The notes under the pieces were generated by a model. The model searched no databases. It had not been told where the DNA came from and saw only the letters and a list, made by a program, of their open reading frames with translations. 64,000 nucleotides of DNA, taken from Pseudomonas putida (GTDB taxonomy: Bacteria > Pseudomonadota > Gammaproteobacteria > Pseudomonadales > Pseudomonadaceae). A program made the position numbers and the translations under genes. Numbering within the stretch: position 1 is the first letter of the stretch; each line of letters opens with the position of its first letter. Of the stretch, positions 38,471 to 46,269 are shown one piece after another. Where the stretch lies: positions 4,676,494-4,740,493 of the forward strand of contig CP124529.1 of the NCBI GenBank assembly GCA_029953615.1, written 5' to 3'.

Positions 38471-38860
38471 TTAACGGGTTGACTCCGCATCGGCTTCAGC
38501 GAACGCTTCGCGGGCCAGGCGGAAGCTGTCCACCGCCGCGGGCACGCCGCAGTAAATGCCGACCTGGAGCAGGATCTCGCGAATCTGTTCACGGCTCAGG
38601 CCATTACGCAAGGCGCCGCGAATGTGCAGCTTGAGCTCGTGGGGCCGGTTGAGCGCGGAAATCATGGCCAAGTTTATCATGCTGCGCTCTTTGAGCGACA
38701 AGCCTTCGCGGCCCCAGACGTGGCCCCAGCAGTATTCGGTGACCAGCTCCTGCAGCGGCCGGGTGAAGTCGTCGGCGTTCTGGATCGAGCGGTTGACGTA
38801 GTCCTCGCCCAGTACCTGTGTGCGGATCTGCAGGCCTTTTTCGTACTTTTCATTGCTCAT
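38471..38860 (-). CDS. Carboxymuconolactone-decarboxylase-family protein
   Basis: A 129-residue all-helical protein beginning MSNEKYEKGLQIRTQVLGED. It closely matches gamma-carboxymuconolactone decarboxylase-type members (LKERSMINLAMISALNRPHELKLHIRG, IREILLQVGIYCGVPA). The redox CxxC of AhpD is absent, so a decarboxylase or lyase role on a pathway intermediate is more likely than peroxidase chemistry. There is no protocatechuate pathway nearby, so the substrate is probably another carboxylated intermediate. The ATG is preferred to upstream extension. Confidence 0.85.
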   Translation of the reverse strand: MSNEKYEKGLQIRTQVLGEDYVNRSIQNADDFTRPLQELVTEYCWGHVWGREGLSLKERSMINLAMISALNRPHELKLHIRGALRNGLSREQIREILLQVGIYCGVPAAVDSFRLAREAFAEADAESTR

Positions 38861-38940
38861 GGGCAGTACTCCGGAATAAAACAGGGGACGCAACCGAGGG
38901 TGAGACGATAGCGCGGCCCCTAAAAACAGGGTCATCGGCG

Positions 38941-38976
38941 TTGGCTTCTTCGCGGGCAAGCCCGCGAAGAAGCCAA
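38941..38976. repeat. Perfect 17-bp stem hairpin, collapsed REP pair
   Basis: TTGGCTTCTTCGCGGGC, two bases, then its exact reverse complement. The outer parts equal the outer parts of a REP pair, but the CTCCCACAGG portions and spacer are gone. It lies between the decarboxylase-like and flavin-reductase genes inside the operon and could lower read-through or protect the upstream mRNA. Confidence 0.8.
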
Positions 38977-38985
38977 CGCGGTTTA

Positions 38986-39471
38986 TCAGCCCAGGGGCGG
39001 CAGGGCACCCAGCTTGCCCTTGTGATAGACCATCGGGGTCACCGGCTCGGCCGGCAGCACCAGGTTCTTCACCGCGCCGACGATGATCGCATGGTCACCG
39101 CCGTCATATTCGCGCCACAGCTCGCACTCGATGATCGCCGTGGCCTTGGCCAGCAACGGGTTGCCCAGTTCGCTCAGGTGCCAGTCGATGCCGCGGGCCT
39201 TGTCCTTGCCCTTGCCGGCGAAGGCATAGGCCTCGGCAGTCTGGTCGGCGGACAACAGGTGAATCGCGAACTGCTTGCTGTCACGCAGGATCGGATAGGT
39301 GTCGGAGGCGTAGTTGGGGCAGAACAGCACCAGTGCCGGGTCGATCGACAGCGCGCTGAACGCGCTGGCGGTGATGCCGACGATGCCACCGTCGGCGTCG
39401 AGGGTGGTGACCACCGTGACGCCCGACGGGAAAGAGCCCATCACGTCTTTGTAGATGCCGGGTTCGATCAT
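38986..39471 (-). CDS. Flavin reductase, copy 1
   Basis: A 161-residue flavin-reductase-domain protein (FMN-binding split barrel), starting MIEPGIYKDVMGSFPSGVTV, with TASAFSALSIDPALVLFCPN and a central GDHAIIVGAVKNL segment. It should supply reduced FMN to a monooxygenase. A paralogue of the same length lies beside the monooxygenase gene at 43901. This copy follows the aldehyde dehydrogenase by 13 bases. Confidence 0.9.
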   Translation of the reverse strand: MIEPGIYKDVMGSFPSGVTVVTTLDADGGIVGITASAFSALSIDPALVLFCPNYASDTYPILRDSKQFAIHLLSADQTAEAYAFAGKGKDKARGIDWHLSELGNPLLAKATAIIECELWREYDGGDHAIIVGAVKNLVLPAEPVTPMVYHKGKLGALPPLG

Positions 39472-39484
39472 CTCTTGCTACCTC

Positions 39485-40966
39485 TTAGCGCATCACAAAC
39501 GGGTCGGGCATCGGCGCGGTGGACAGGTTGATCCACACGGTCTTCAGCTCGGTATAGGCCAGCACCGAATCGATGCCGCTCTCGCGGCCGTAGCCGCTGT
39601 TCTTGAACCCGCCGATCGGTGCCATGGCCGACACGGCACGGTAGGTGTTGACCCAGATGATCCCCGAACGCACATCGCGGGCCAGGCGGTGGGCACGGCC
39701 CAGGTCGCGGGTCCAGATGCCGGCGGCCAGGCCGAACTGCGAGTCGTTGGCAATGGCCAGGGCCTCTTCCTCGGTCTTGAAGCGAATTACTGCGGCAACC
39801 GGGCCGAACACCTCTTCCTGCATGATGGTCATCGAGTTGCTGTCGCACTCGAACAGGGTCGGCTCGTAGAACCAGCCGTCACCCTCGACCTCGGCGCGCT
39901 TGCCGCCCATGTGCAGCTTGGCGCCTTCGGCCTTGGCCGCGGCCACCAGGCCTTCGACAACTGCCAGCTGCTGCGCGGTGGCCATGGGGCCCATCTCGCT
40001 GGCGTCGTCTTGCGGGTTGCCGATGCGGATGCGCTTGGCACGGGCGATCAGGCGTTCGACGAACTCATCGAAGATTTCGTCCTGCACCAGCAGGCGCGAG
40101 CCGGCCACGCAGCTTTGCCCGGAGGCGGCATAGATGCCGGCCACGGCGCCGTTGATGGCGCTGTCCAGGTCGGCATCGGCGAAGATGATATTCGGCGACT
40201 TGCCGCCCAATTCCAGCGACAGCTTGGCGAAGTTTTCGGCGCTGCTTCGTACCACGTGGCGGGCAGTGGCCGCGCCGCCGGTGAAGGCGATCTTGCGCAC
40301 CAGCGGGTGGCGGGTCAGCGCAGCGCCGGTGCTGGGGCCGTACCCGGTGACCACGTTGACCACACCGGCCGGGAAGCCGGCTTCGAGCGCCAGGCGGGCC
40401 AGTTCGAGGATGGTCGCCGAGGCGTGTTCGGACGGCTTGAGCACGATGGTGTTGCCGGCGGCGAGGGCCGGGGCCAGCTTGATTGCGGTGAGGTACAGCG
40501 GGCTGTTCCACGGGATGATCCCGGCCACCACACCGATCGGCTCGTGCACGGTGTAGGCGAACAGGTCGGGCTTGTCCAGCGGCAAGGTGCCGCCTTCGAG
40601 CTTGTCGGCAAGGCCTGCGGTGTAGTGGAAGAACTCTGGCAGGTAGCCGACCTGGCCGCGGGTTTCGCGGATCAGCTTGCCGTTGTCACGGCTTTCCAGC
40701 TGGGCCAGGTGTTCCTTGTTTTCGGCAATCAGGTCACCCAGGCGACGCAGCAGTTTGCCGCGCGCGGTGGCGGTGATGCTGCGCCATGCCTTGCTGTCGA
40801 AGGCGCGCTGGGCGGCCTGTACGGCCAGCTCCACATCGGCCTCGTCGGCGTCGGGCAGTTGTGCCCAGGCCTGGGCGGTGGCCGGGTTGAGGCTATCGAA
40901 GGTCTTGCCGCTCTGGGCATCGCGCCATTGGCCGTCGATGCACATCTGGAAACGAACGAGGGTCAT
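39485..40966 (-). CDS. NAD(P)-dependent aldehyde dehydrogenase
   Basis: A 493-residue aldehyde dehydrogenase with the general base E252 (LELGGKSP), the nucleophile C286 (GQSCVAGSR, spacing 34 as usual), PWNSPLYL and the C-terminal NSGYGRESG. It oxidises an aldehyde to an acid. It overlaps the alpha/beta hydrolase by 4 bases. In the pathway it would act after ring opening or hydrolysis that leaves a semialdehyde. Confidence 0.94.
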   Translation of the reverse strand: MTLVRFQMCIDGQWRDAQSGKTFDSLNPATAQAWAQLPDADEADVELAVQAAQRAFDSKAWRSITATARGKLLRRLGDLIAENKEHLAQLESRDNGKLIRETRGQVGYLPEFFHYTAGLADKLEGGTLPLDKPDLFAYTVHEPIGVVAGIIPWNSPLYLTAIKLAPALAAGNTIVLKPSEHASATILELARLALEAGFPAGVVNVVTGYGPSTGAALTRHPLVRKIAFTGGAATARHVVRSSAENFAKLSLELGGKSPNIIFADADLDSAINGAVAGIYAASGQSCVAGSRLLVQDEIFDEFVERLIARAKRIRIGNPQDDASEMGPMATAQQLAVVEGLVAAAKAEGAKLHMGGKRAEVEGDGWFYEPTLFECDSNSMTIMQEEVFGPVAAVIRFKTEEEALAIANDSQFGLAAGIWTRDLGRAHRLARDVRSGIIWVNTYRAVSAMAPIGGFKNSGYGRESGIDSVLAYTELKTVWINLSTAPMPDPFVMR

Positions 40967-41796
40967 GCAACAATCCCCTTGGCGGATTCGGTGAGGGTGC
41001 GGGCTTGCGCGAGGAAGTCCAGCAGCATCTTGTTGACTTCACGCGGTGCCTCCACTGGCATCATATGTCGTTGCTCGGCGAGGACCACGCTGCGCGCACC
41101 AGGAATGCAGGCGGCGAGCTGGCGGGTCATGGCCGGGGTGGAGCCCGAGTCGAGTTCGCCGGTGGCGATCAGCGTCGGCACCTGGATACTGGCCAGGTCG
41201 GCGGCGCGGTACATGTCCTGGGTAGCGAACAGCGCATAGGTGGTGTGGTAGCCCTGCGGGTCGTTGCTCGCCAGCACCTGGCGAATGGCGGCGACCTGCG
41301 CCGGGTTGGCAGCCTTGTATTCACGGCTGAACCAGCGGTCGAGCGCGGCGTCGACGTTGGCGTCGGGGCCCAACTGCGCAGCCTGGGCGGCGCGGGCGAT
41401 AACGCCGGCACTCTGCTCGGGGGTGCGGTTGAATACGCTGTTGAGCACTACCAGTGCCGCCAGGCGCTGCGGGTAGCCGAGGGCGAACGCCCGGGCGACC
41501 AGGCCGCCCATGGAGAAGCCGATCACGGTGGCTTGCGCGATCTGCAGGTGGTCGAGCAGTTCGGCAAGCTGGGCGGCATAGCCTTCCAGGCCGATGTCGG
41601 CGGCTGGCAGCGCGCTCTGGCCGTGGCCGAGCATGTCGTAGGCGATGACGCGGTAGTCGTTGGCCAGGCCAACGAACTGACCGCCCCACATTTCCTTGTT
41701 CAGGCCCACGCCGTGGATCAGTACCACGGGTTGGCCCTGACCGACGGACAGGTAGCTGGTGCCAGCGGGTGTGCGTTCAGCGACAGGCTGAATCAT
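40963..41796 (-). CDS. Alpha/beta hydrolase
   Basis: A 277-residue hydrolase with the oxyanion motif IHGVGLNKEMWG, nucleophile S95 (IGFSMGGLVA) and an acid-His pair near the end (GELDSGST.., EQRHMMPVEAP). It resembles ester- or amide-cleaving catabolic hydrolases and plays the role that RutD-like members play in pyrimidine breakdown. The start MIQPVAERTPAG at 41796 is used; upstream frame MACLPAAP is not needed. It overlaps the dehydrogenase. Confidence 0.9.
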   Translation of the reverse strand: MIQPVAERTPAGTSYLSVGQGQPVVLIHGVGLNKEMWGGQFVGLANDYRVIAYDMLGHGQSALPAADIGLEGYAAQLAELLDHLQIAQATVIGFSMGGLVARAFALGYPQRLAALVVLNSVFNRTPEQSAGVIARAAQAAQLGPDANVDAALDRWFSREYKAANPAQVAAIRQVLASNDPQGYHTTYALFATQDMYRAADLASIQVPTLIATGELDSGSTPAMTRQLAACIPGARSVVLAEQRHMMPVEAPREVNKMLLDFLAQARTLTESAKGIVA

Positions 41797-41864
41797 GGAG
41801 GGCGCTCCTTGAAGGTCGGGCGCGGCGGGTAAGCACGCCACGCCCCGGCCCGTCTTGGTTGTTG

Positions 41865-42461
41865 TTATTGAGCGTTGGCTTTTTCGGCAGCCAGTTCTTC
41901 CAGGTCGATGTAGCGGTTGCCGATGCGCGGGTGCAGGCGGCCGCCGTCGGAGGCGCCAAGGACCACGACGATTTCATCGGCGCGCGGGGCATCTTCGATC
42001 TGCATTTCCAGGGTGATGTAGTGCGAACGCAGGCCTTCGTCGTCCTTCTGCATCATCGGGATCTGGATCGAAGTGCCCGGGCCGCCGCGCTTGTTGGTGA
42101 AGCTCAGGTAGCTCTTGGCCTGTACCGCTTCGCGGTAGTGGTTGCCGAAGCGCAGGGTGTGAATTACTGCCGAGGCGTGTTCGATTTCGCCGTCGGCGCC
42201 GACGACTGCGGCCTTGCCGTAGGCTTCGATCTTGTCGGCGCCGCCGATGGCGGCAGTCAGGCGCTCGACCATCAGGGCCCCCAGGTCCGAGCAGTTGGCA
42301 CGGATTTCCGGCTTCAGATCTTCAACGAAACCGCGACCGGCCCATGGGTTCTTGATCACGACGGCCAGGCCGACCATGGTCACCGGCTTGTCGGTGGCCT
42401 TGCCGCCTTCGATGCGGGTCTCTTCGGAGTAGGTGACGATCTTGCGGATTTCGAAACTCAT
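41865..42461 (-). CDS. AA_synth family protein (PF06684)
   Basis: A 198-residue protein of the 'amino acid synthesis' family, starting MSFEIRKIVTYSEETRIEGG, with KNPWAGRGFVEDL, YGKAAVVGADGEIEHA and TLRFGNHYREA. Known structures of the family have a chorismate-mutase-like trimeric fold, but no reaction is established. Its constant company with flavin monooxygenases and hydrolases suggests an enzyme acting on a ring or amide intermediate. It is the first gene of a seven-gene operon, downstream of a GGTATACC operator. Confidence 0.8.
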   Translation of the reverse strand: MSFEIRKIVTYSEETRIEGGKATDKPVTMVGLAVVIKNPWAGRGFVEDLKPEIRANCSDLGALMVERLTAAIGGADKIEAYGKAAVVGADGEIEHASAVIHTLRFGNHYREAVQAKSYLSFTNKRGGPGTSIQIPMMQKDDEGLRSHYITLEMQIEDAPRADEIVVVLGASDGGRLHPRIGNRYIDLEELAAEKANAQ

Positions 42462-42494
42462 GGGTGGCTCCTGGTGAGGGTTATCAGCTCTTGT

Positions 42495-42528
42495 TGTCTG
42501 ATGGTATACCATAATATTTGTAGTGCAA
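42495..42528 (-). promoter_or_regulatory. Conserved promoter/operator box of the AA_synth operon
   Basis: On the minus strand it reads TTGCA, seven bases, TATTATGGTATACC and then ATCAGACA. ATGGTATACCAT is a perfect 12-bp dyad. The same box with the same spacing occurs at 44437-44470 upstream of the second flavin reductase gene, and a related one overlaps the promoter of the NCS1 permease. The GntR regulator in the operon is the likely binder. Confidence 0.75.
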
Positions 42529-42599
42529 GAGGTGGCTGGAAATTTCTCTTGCGGGGGGACGAAAGGTGGCCTGATGCCTTGATTTCTCTATTGTCTGCA

Positions 42600-42704
42600 C
42601 TGGCCTTTTCGCGGGCTTGCCCGCTCCCACAGGTACAGCGCAGGCCGTGCAAGCTGTGCGGTCCTTGTGGGAGCGGGCAAGCCCGCGAAAAGGCCAGTAC
42701 AGGC
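42600..42704. repeat. REP pair (GCGGGC family)
   Basis: Two inverted REP units between the operator and the terminator. With them it accounts for the 323-base gene-free stretch 42462-42784. Confidence 0.85.
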
Positions 42705-42707
42705 TTC

Positions 42708-42753
42708 AAAAAAAACCCGCTCGCGCGGGCCACAGGGGCCCACGTGAGCGGGC
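42708..42753 (-). terminator. Rho-independent terminator of the monooxygenase operon
   Basis: On the minus strand GCCCGCTC.., an inner GTGGGCC..GGCCCGC stem, GAGCGGG and then eight T. The stem closes about 30 bases after the monooxygenase stop. It should end the transcript before the AA_synth operon promoter. Confidence 0.85.
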
Positions 42754-42784
42754 TGCGTCCCGCAATGGTTCAGGCAATGGGAAA

Positions 42785-43825
42785 TCAGGCGAACGCCGGC
42801 ACCACTTCCTTGATGAACAGCTCCAGCGATTTTTTCTTCTCGGCGTGGGGCAGGCTGTTGTCGCACCAGAAGCTGAACTCGTCGACGCCGAGCTCCTGGT
42901 AGTACTTGATACGCGCGATGATTTCTTCCGGCGTGCCGATCATGGTGTTCTTGCGGATGTTTTCCAGCTCGAACGCCGGCACTTCGGCGAACTTCGATTC
43001 CGGGCTGGGCTCGAGGAAACCGTTGACCGGGGTGGTCTTGTTGCCGAACCAGGCATCGAACGTACGGTAGAAGCGCGAGATGGCCTGGGCGCCGACTTTC
43101 CAGCCTTCCGGTTCGGCCGGGCTGTGCACGTGGGTATGGCGCAGCACCATCAGCTGCGGGCGTGGCACGCCCGGGTTGTTGTCCAGGGCGGCCTGGAACT
43201 TGTTCTTCAGGTCCAGCACTTCCTCGTCACCCTTCATCAACGGGGTGACCATGACGTTGCAGCCGTTGGCCACGGCGAAGTTGTGCGAGTCCGGGTCGCG
43301 GGCAGCGATCCACATCGGCGGTGTGGCGTTGAACGGCTTCGGCACGCTGGTGGAAGTGGGGAACTTGTACACTTCGCCATCGTGGGCGTAATCACCTTCC
43401 CACAGCTTGCGCACCACCGGTACCATTTCGCGCAGGGCCTTGCCGCCGTCGGTGGCCGGCATGCCACCTGCCATGCGGTCGAATTCGAACTGGTAGGCGC
43501 CACGGGCCAGGCCCACTTCCATGCGGCCGTTGCTGATCACGTCGAGCAGGGCGCATTCGCCCGCCACGCGGATCGGGTTCCAGAACGGCGCGATGATGGT
43601 ACCGGCGCCCAGGCGAATCTTCTCGGTGCGCGCAGCCAGGTAGGCCAGCAGCGGCATCGGGCTTGGCGAAATGGTGTACTCCATGGCGTGGTGTTCGCCG
43701 ATCCACACGGTGCTGAAACCGCCGTTCTCGGCCATCAGGGTCAGTTCGGTCAGGTCTTCGAACAGCTGGCGGTGGCTGACCTGTTCATCCCAACGTTCCA
43801 TGTGCACGAACAACGAAAATTTCAT
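42785..43825 (-). CDS. LLM-class flavin-dependent monooxygenase
   Basis: A 346-residue luciferase-like TIM-barrel monooxygenase: MKFSLFVHMERWDEQ at the start, VWIGEHHAMEY at about 40-50, RIRLGAGTII-like KIRLGAGTIIAPFWNP, GRMEVGLARGAYQFE, and TPPMWIAARDP. It uses reduced FMN and oxygen, and an adjacent flavin reductase gene supplies the flavin. Its role parallels RutA in pyrimidine ring opening, but the sequence is not RutA-like. The substrate is unknown and presumably enters through the divergent NCS1 permease. Confidence 0.92.
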   Translation of the reverse strand: MKFSLFVHMERWDEQVSHRQLFEDLTELTLMAENGGFSTVWIGEHHAMEYTISPSPMPLLAYLAARTEKIRLGAGTIIAPFWNPIRVAGECALLDVISNGRMEVGLARGAYQFEFDRMAGGMPATDGGKALREMVPVVRKLWEGDYAHDGEVYKFPTSTSVPKPFNATPPMWIAARDPDSHNFAVANGCNVMVTPLMKGDEEVLDLKNKFQAALDNNPGVPRPQLMVLRHTHVHSPAEPEGWKVGAQAISRFYRTFDAWFGNKTTPVNGFLEPSPESKFAEVPAFELENIRKNTMIGTPEEIIARIKYYQELGVDEFSFWCDNSLPHAEKKKSLELFIKEVVPAFA

Positions 43826-43900
43826 GGGGCTTTCCTCAACGCTTGAAAGGGGCTGGCGCCTGGCAGGGGTGGCGCCAGCGGTCTCGATTCAGAACAGGTT

Positions 43901-44386
43901 TCAGGCAAAGGCCGGCAGGCTGGCCATCTTGCCGCGGCAATACACCATCGGCCGTGGCGCCTCTGCAGGGACGATCAGGTTGTGCACCTTGCCGACCATG
44001 ATGGCGTGGTCGCCACCCTCATATTCGCGCCACAGTTCGCATTCTATGACCGCGGTGGCACCGGCCAGGATCGGGTTGCCCAGTTCACTCAGGGACCACT
44101 CGATGCCGCTGGCCTTGTCCTTGCCCTTCCTGGCGAACGCATAGGCTTCGGCCTGCTGTTCACCGGACAACAAATGAATGGCGAAGCGCTTCTGCCTGAT
44201 CAGCACGGGGTAGGAATCGGAGGTGTAGTTGGGGCAGAACAGCACCAGCGGCGGGTCCATCGACAGGGAGGAGAAGGCGCTGGCGGTCAGGCCGACGACC
44301 GAGCCGTCGTCGTCCAGGGTAGTGATGACGGTAACGCCGGACGGGAAGGAGCCCAGGACGTGCTTGTAGACGGTTGCGTCGATCAT
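43901..44386 (-). CDS. Flavin reductase, copy 2
   Basis: A 161-residue paralogue of the protein at 38986, starting MIDATVYKHVLGSFPSGVTV, with TASAFSSLSMDPPLVLFCPN and GDHAIMVGKVHNLIV. The start 44386 is chosen to match copy 1; the frame extends further upstream through the operator. It is first in a two-gene operon with the monooxygenase and is its probable FMNH2 source. Confidence 0.9.
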   Translation of the reverse strand: MIDATVYKHVLGSFPSGVTVITTLDDDGSVVGLTASAFSSLSMDPPLVLFCPNYTSDSYPVLIRQKRFAIHLLSGEQQAEAYAFARKGKDKASGIEWSLSELGNPILAGATAVIECELWREYEGGDHAIMVGKVHNLIVPAEAPRPMVYCRGKMASLPAFA

Positions 44387-44436
44387 CTGGTGTACCTCTA
44401 TGGGGCTGCGGTGGTCCGCGGTTTTTATCGTTGATG

Positions 44437-44470
44437 TGTCTGATGGTATACCGTAATACCTATTTTGCAA
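44437..44470 (-). promoter_or_regulatory. Conserved promoter/operator box of the monooxygenase operon
   Basis: On the minus strand TTGCA, seven bases, TATTACGGTATACC, then ATCAGACA. It aligns without gaps to the box at 42495-42528. Confidence 0.75.
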
Positions 44471-44505
44471 GCGGAATTTTCAACCCGGGTTTTTCACGAT
44501 GAACG

Positions 44506-44536
44506 GCTCAAGGCCTTGTGAACCGTGGCCTTGAGC
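44506..44536. other. Unassigned stem-loop between divergent units
   Basis: GCTCAAGGCC, an 11-base loop, then the exact reverse complement GGCCTTGAGC. There is no T-run on either side. It lies midway in the 316-base gap between the second flavin reductase gene and the NCS1 permease, and it might separate the two regulatory regions. Confidence 0.6.
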
Positions 44537-44602
44537 ACTGAGGCGGTTTGTCGCAGGGCTTTCGCAAGCGGATCAGCGGGCGTTTTTTACTGCGGATCAG
44601 TG

Positions 44603-44633
44603 TTGTCAAAAGTTTGGAATACCATAATATGGT
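44603..44633 (+). promoter_or_regulatory. Promoter and overlapping operator of the NCS1 permease
   Basis: TTGTCA, 16 bases, TAATAT fits a sigma-70 promoter. The -10 region is embedded in ACCATAATATGGT (44621-44633), a near-perfect dyad related to the GGTATACC boxes. A repressor bound here would block RNA polymerase. Confidence 0.65.
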
Positions 44634-44702
44634 CCGCAGCTTAGAGGCCGCCTAGATGCGGTTTCCTTACAACGATAAAAACGACCTTTCGAGCTGAATC
44701 CT

Positions 44703-46109
44703 ATGTCCCAACCGTCGTCGCAACACCAGTTTGTCGAGAACCACACGGTCGATTACGTTCCCCCTGCCGAGCGCCACGGAAAGGCGCGCGACCTGTTCAC
44801 CCTTTGGTTCAGTACCAACATCGCGCCGCTGCCCATCGTCACGGGTGCCATGGTGGTCCAGGTGTTCCACCTGAACCTGTTGTGGGGCCTGGTCGCCATC
44901 GTGCTGGGCCATCTGTTCGGGGGCGTGGTTATTGCCCTTGCTTCTGCGCAGGGACCGCAGCTGGGCATTCCGCAAATGGTGCAGAGCCGTGGCCAGTTCG
45001 GCCGCTACGGTGCCTTGCTGATCGTGTTCTTCACCGCGCTGATCTATGTCGGCTTCTTCATTTCCAACATCGTCCTGGCGGGCAAGACCATCCACGGCAT
45101 CACCCCGAGCGTGCCTATGCCGGGCGCGATCGTGATCGGTGCGCTGAGTGCCACCGCCATCGGCGTGATCGGCTACCGTTTCATTCACATTCTCAACCGC
45201 ATCGGTACCTGGGTGATGGGGTCGGCGCTGCTGGCCGGCTTCATCATGATGTTCGCCCAGGAACTGCCGGCCGACTTCTTCAGCCGTGGCGCGTTCAACC
45301 TGTCGGGCTTCATCGCCACCGTGTCGCTGGGCACCATCTGGCAGATCAGCTTCTCGCCGTATACCTCCGACTACTCGCGCTACCTGCCGCGTGAAGTGGG
45401 CATTGCCAAACCGTTTTGGGCCACCTACTTCGGCGCTACCCTGGGCACCATCCTGTGCTTCAGCTTTGGTGCGGTGGCGGTGCTGTGCGTGCCGGAAGGT
45501 ACCGATGCGATGGACGCGGTCAAGCAGGCCACCGGCTGGCTCGGCCCGATCCTGATGGTGCTGTTCCTGCTCAACATCATCAGCCACAACGCCCTCAACC
45601 TGTATGGCGCGGTGCTGTCGATCGTGACTGCGATCCAGACCTTCATCGCCGAGTGGACGCCGAGCATCAAGGTGCGGGTGGCGCTGGCTACGGTGATTCT
45701 GGTGGGTTGCGGCCTGGTGGCGCTGAATGCCTCGGCGGACTTCATTGGCCAGTTCATCGGGCTGATCCTGGCGCTGCTGCTGGTGCTGGTGCCGTGGGCG
45801 TCGATCAACCTGATCGACTTCTACCTGATCAAGAAGGGCCAGTACGACATCGCCTCGATCTTCAGTGCCGATGGCGGCATCTATGGCCGCTTCAACCACC
45901 ACGCAATCATTGCCTATGCCTGCGGCATCCTGGTGCAGTTGCCGTTTGCCAATACGTCGCTGTATGTGGGGCCGTATGCCAATATCGTCGAAGGGGCTGA
46001 CCTTTCCTGGCTGTTCGGCTTGCTGGTGACGGTGCCGCTGTATTACTGCCTGGCGACCCGGGGCACGGCTGCCGGGAAGGCGGGGCGGGTTGTGAGTGTC
46101 AGTGACTGA
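44703..46109 (+). CDS. NCS1-family permease, copy B
   Basis: A 468-residue paralogue of the protein at 31212-32624; the two share most of the helices (for example GYRFIH.LNRIGTWV, ISHNALNLYGAVLSI, NLIDFY). It is divergent from the flavin reductase/monooxygenase operon and shares its regulatory sequence. It should import the substrate of the catabolic cluster, probably a nucleobase- or hydantoin-like ring. Confidence 0.92.
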   Translation: MSQPSSQHQFVENHTVDYVPPAERHGKARDLFTLWFSTNIAPLPIVTGAMVVQVFHLNLLWGLVAIVLGHLFGGVVIALASAQGPQLGIPQMVQSRGQFGRYGALLIVFFTALIYVGFFISNIVLAGKTIHGITPSVPMPGAIVIGALSATAIGVIGYRFIHILNRIGTWVMGSALLAGFIMMFAQELPADFFSRGAFNLSGFIATVSLGTIWQISFSPYTSDYSRYLPREVGIAKPFWATYFGATLGTILCFSFGAVAVLCVPEGTDAMDAVKQATGWLGPILMVLFLLNIISHNALNLYGAVLSIVTAIQTFIAEWTPSIKVRVALATVILVGCGLVALNASADFIGQFIGLILALLLVLVPWASINLIDFYLIKKGQYDIASIFSADGGIYGRFNHHAIIAYACGILVQLPFANTSLYVGPYANIVEGADLSWLFGLLVTVPLYYCLATRGTAAGKAGRVVSVSD

Positions 46110-46130
46110 CAGAAAACTGCTGCAGTAATC

Positions 46131-46252
46131 GGGGCCGCTCTGCGGCCCTTCGCGGGCGCGCCCGCTCCCACAGGTATCGCTTTGCCCTTGCAGGCGTCAC
46201 TTATCCTGTGGGAGCGGGCATGCCCGCGAAGGGCCACAAAGTGGCCCCGGCA
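46131..46252. repeat. REP pair (GCGGGC family) with outer GGGGCCGC stem
   Basis: Two inverted REP units with additional outer hairpins, between the convergent ends of the permease and flavoprotein genes. Confidence 0.85.
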
Positions 46253-46269
46253 GTTCAGAGACCATTGCG

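Noticed and set aside
38471..38860. Protocatechuate-pathway pcaC
   Set aside because: No other pca genes nearby; context points to the nitrogen-ring or similar catabolic cluster.
39455..41239. 594-residue plus-strand frame opposite the aldehyde dehydrogenase
   Set aside because: Antisense of a clear aldehyde dehydrogenase in a GC-rich genome; low-complexity, no motif, no ribosome site.
42785..43825. RutA of the pyrimidine pathway
   Set aside because: Same enzyme class and similar context, but key RutA segments are missing and no rutB/rutC neighbours are present.
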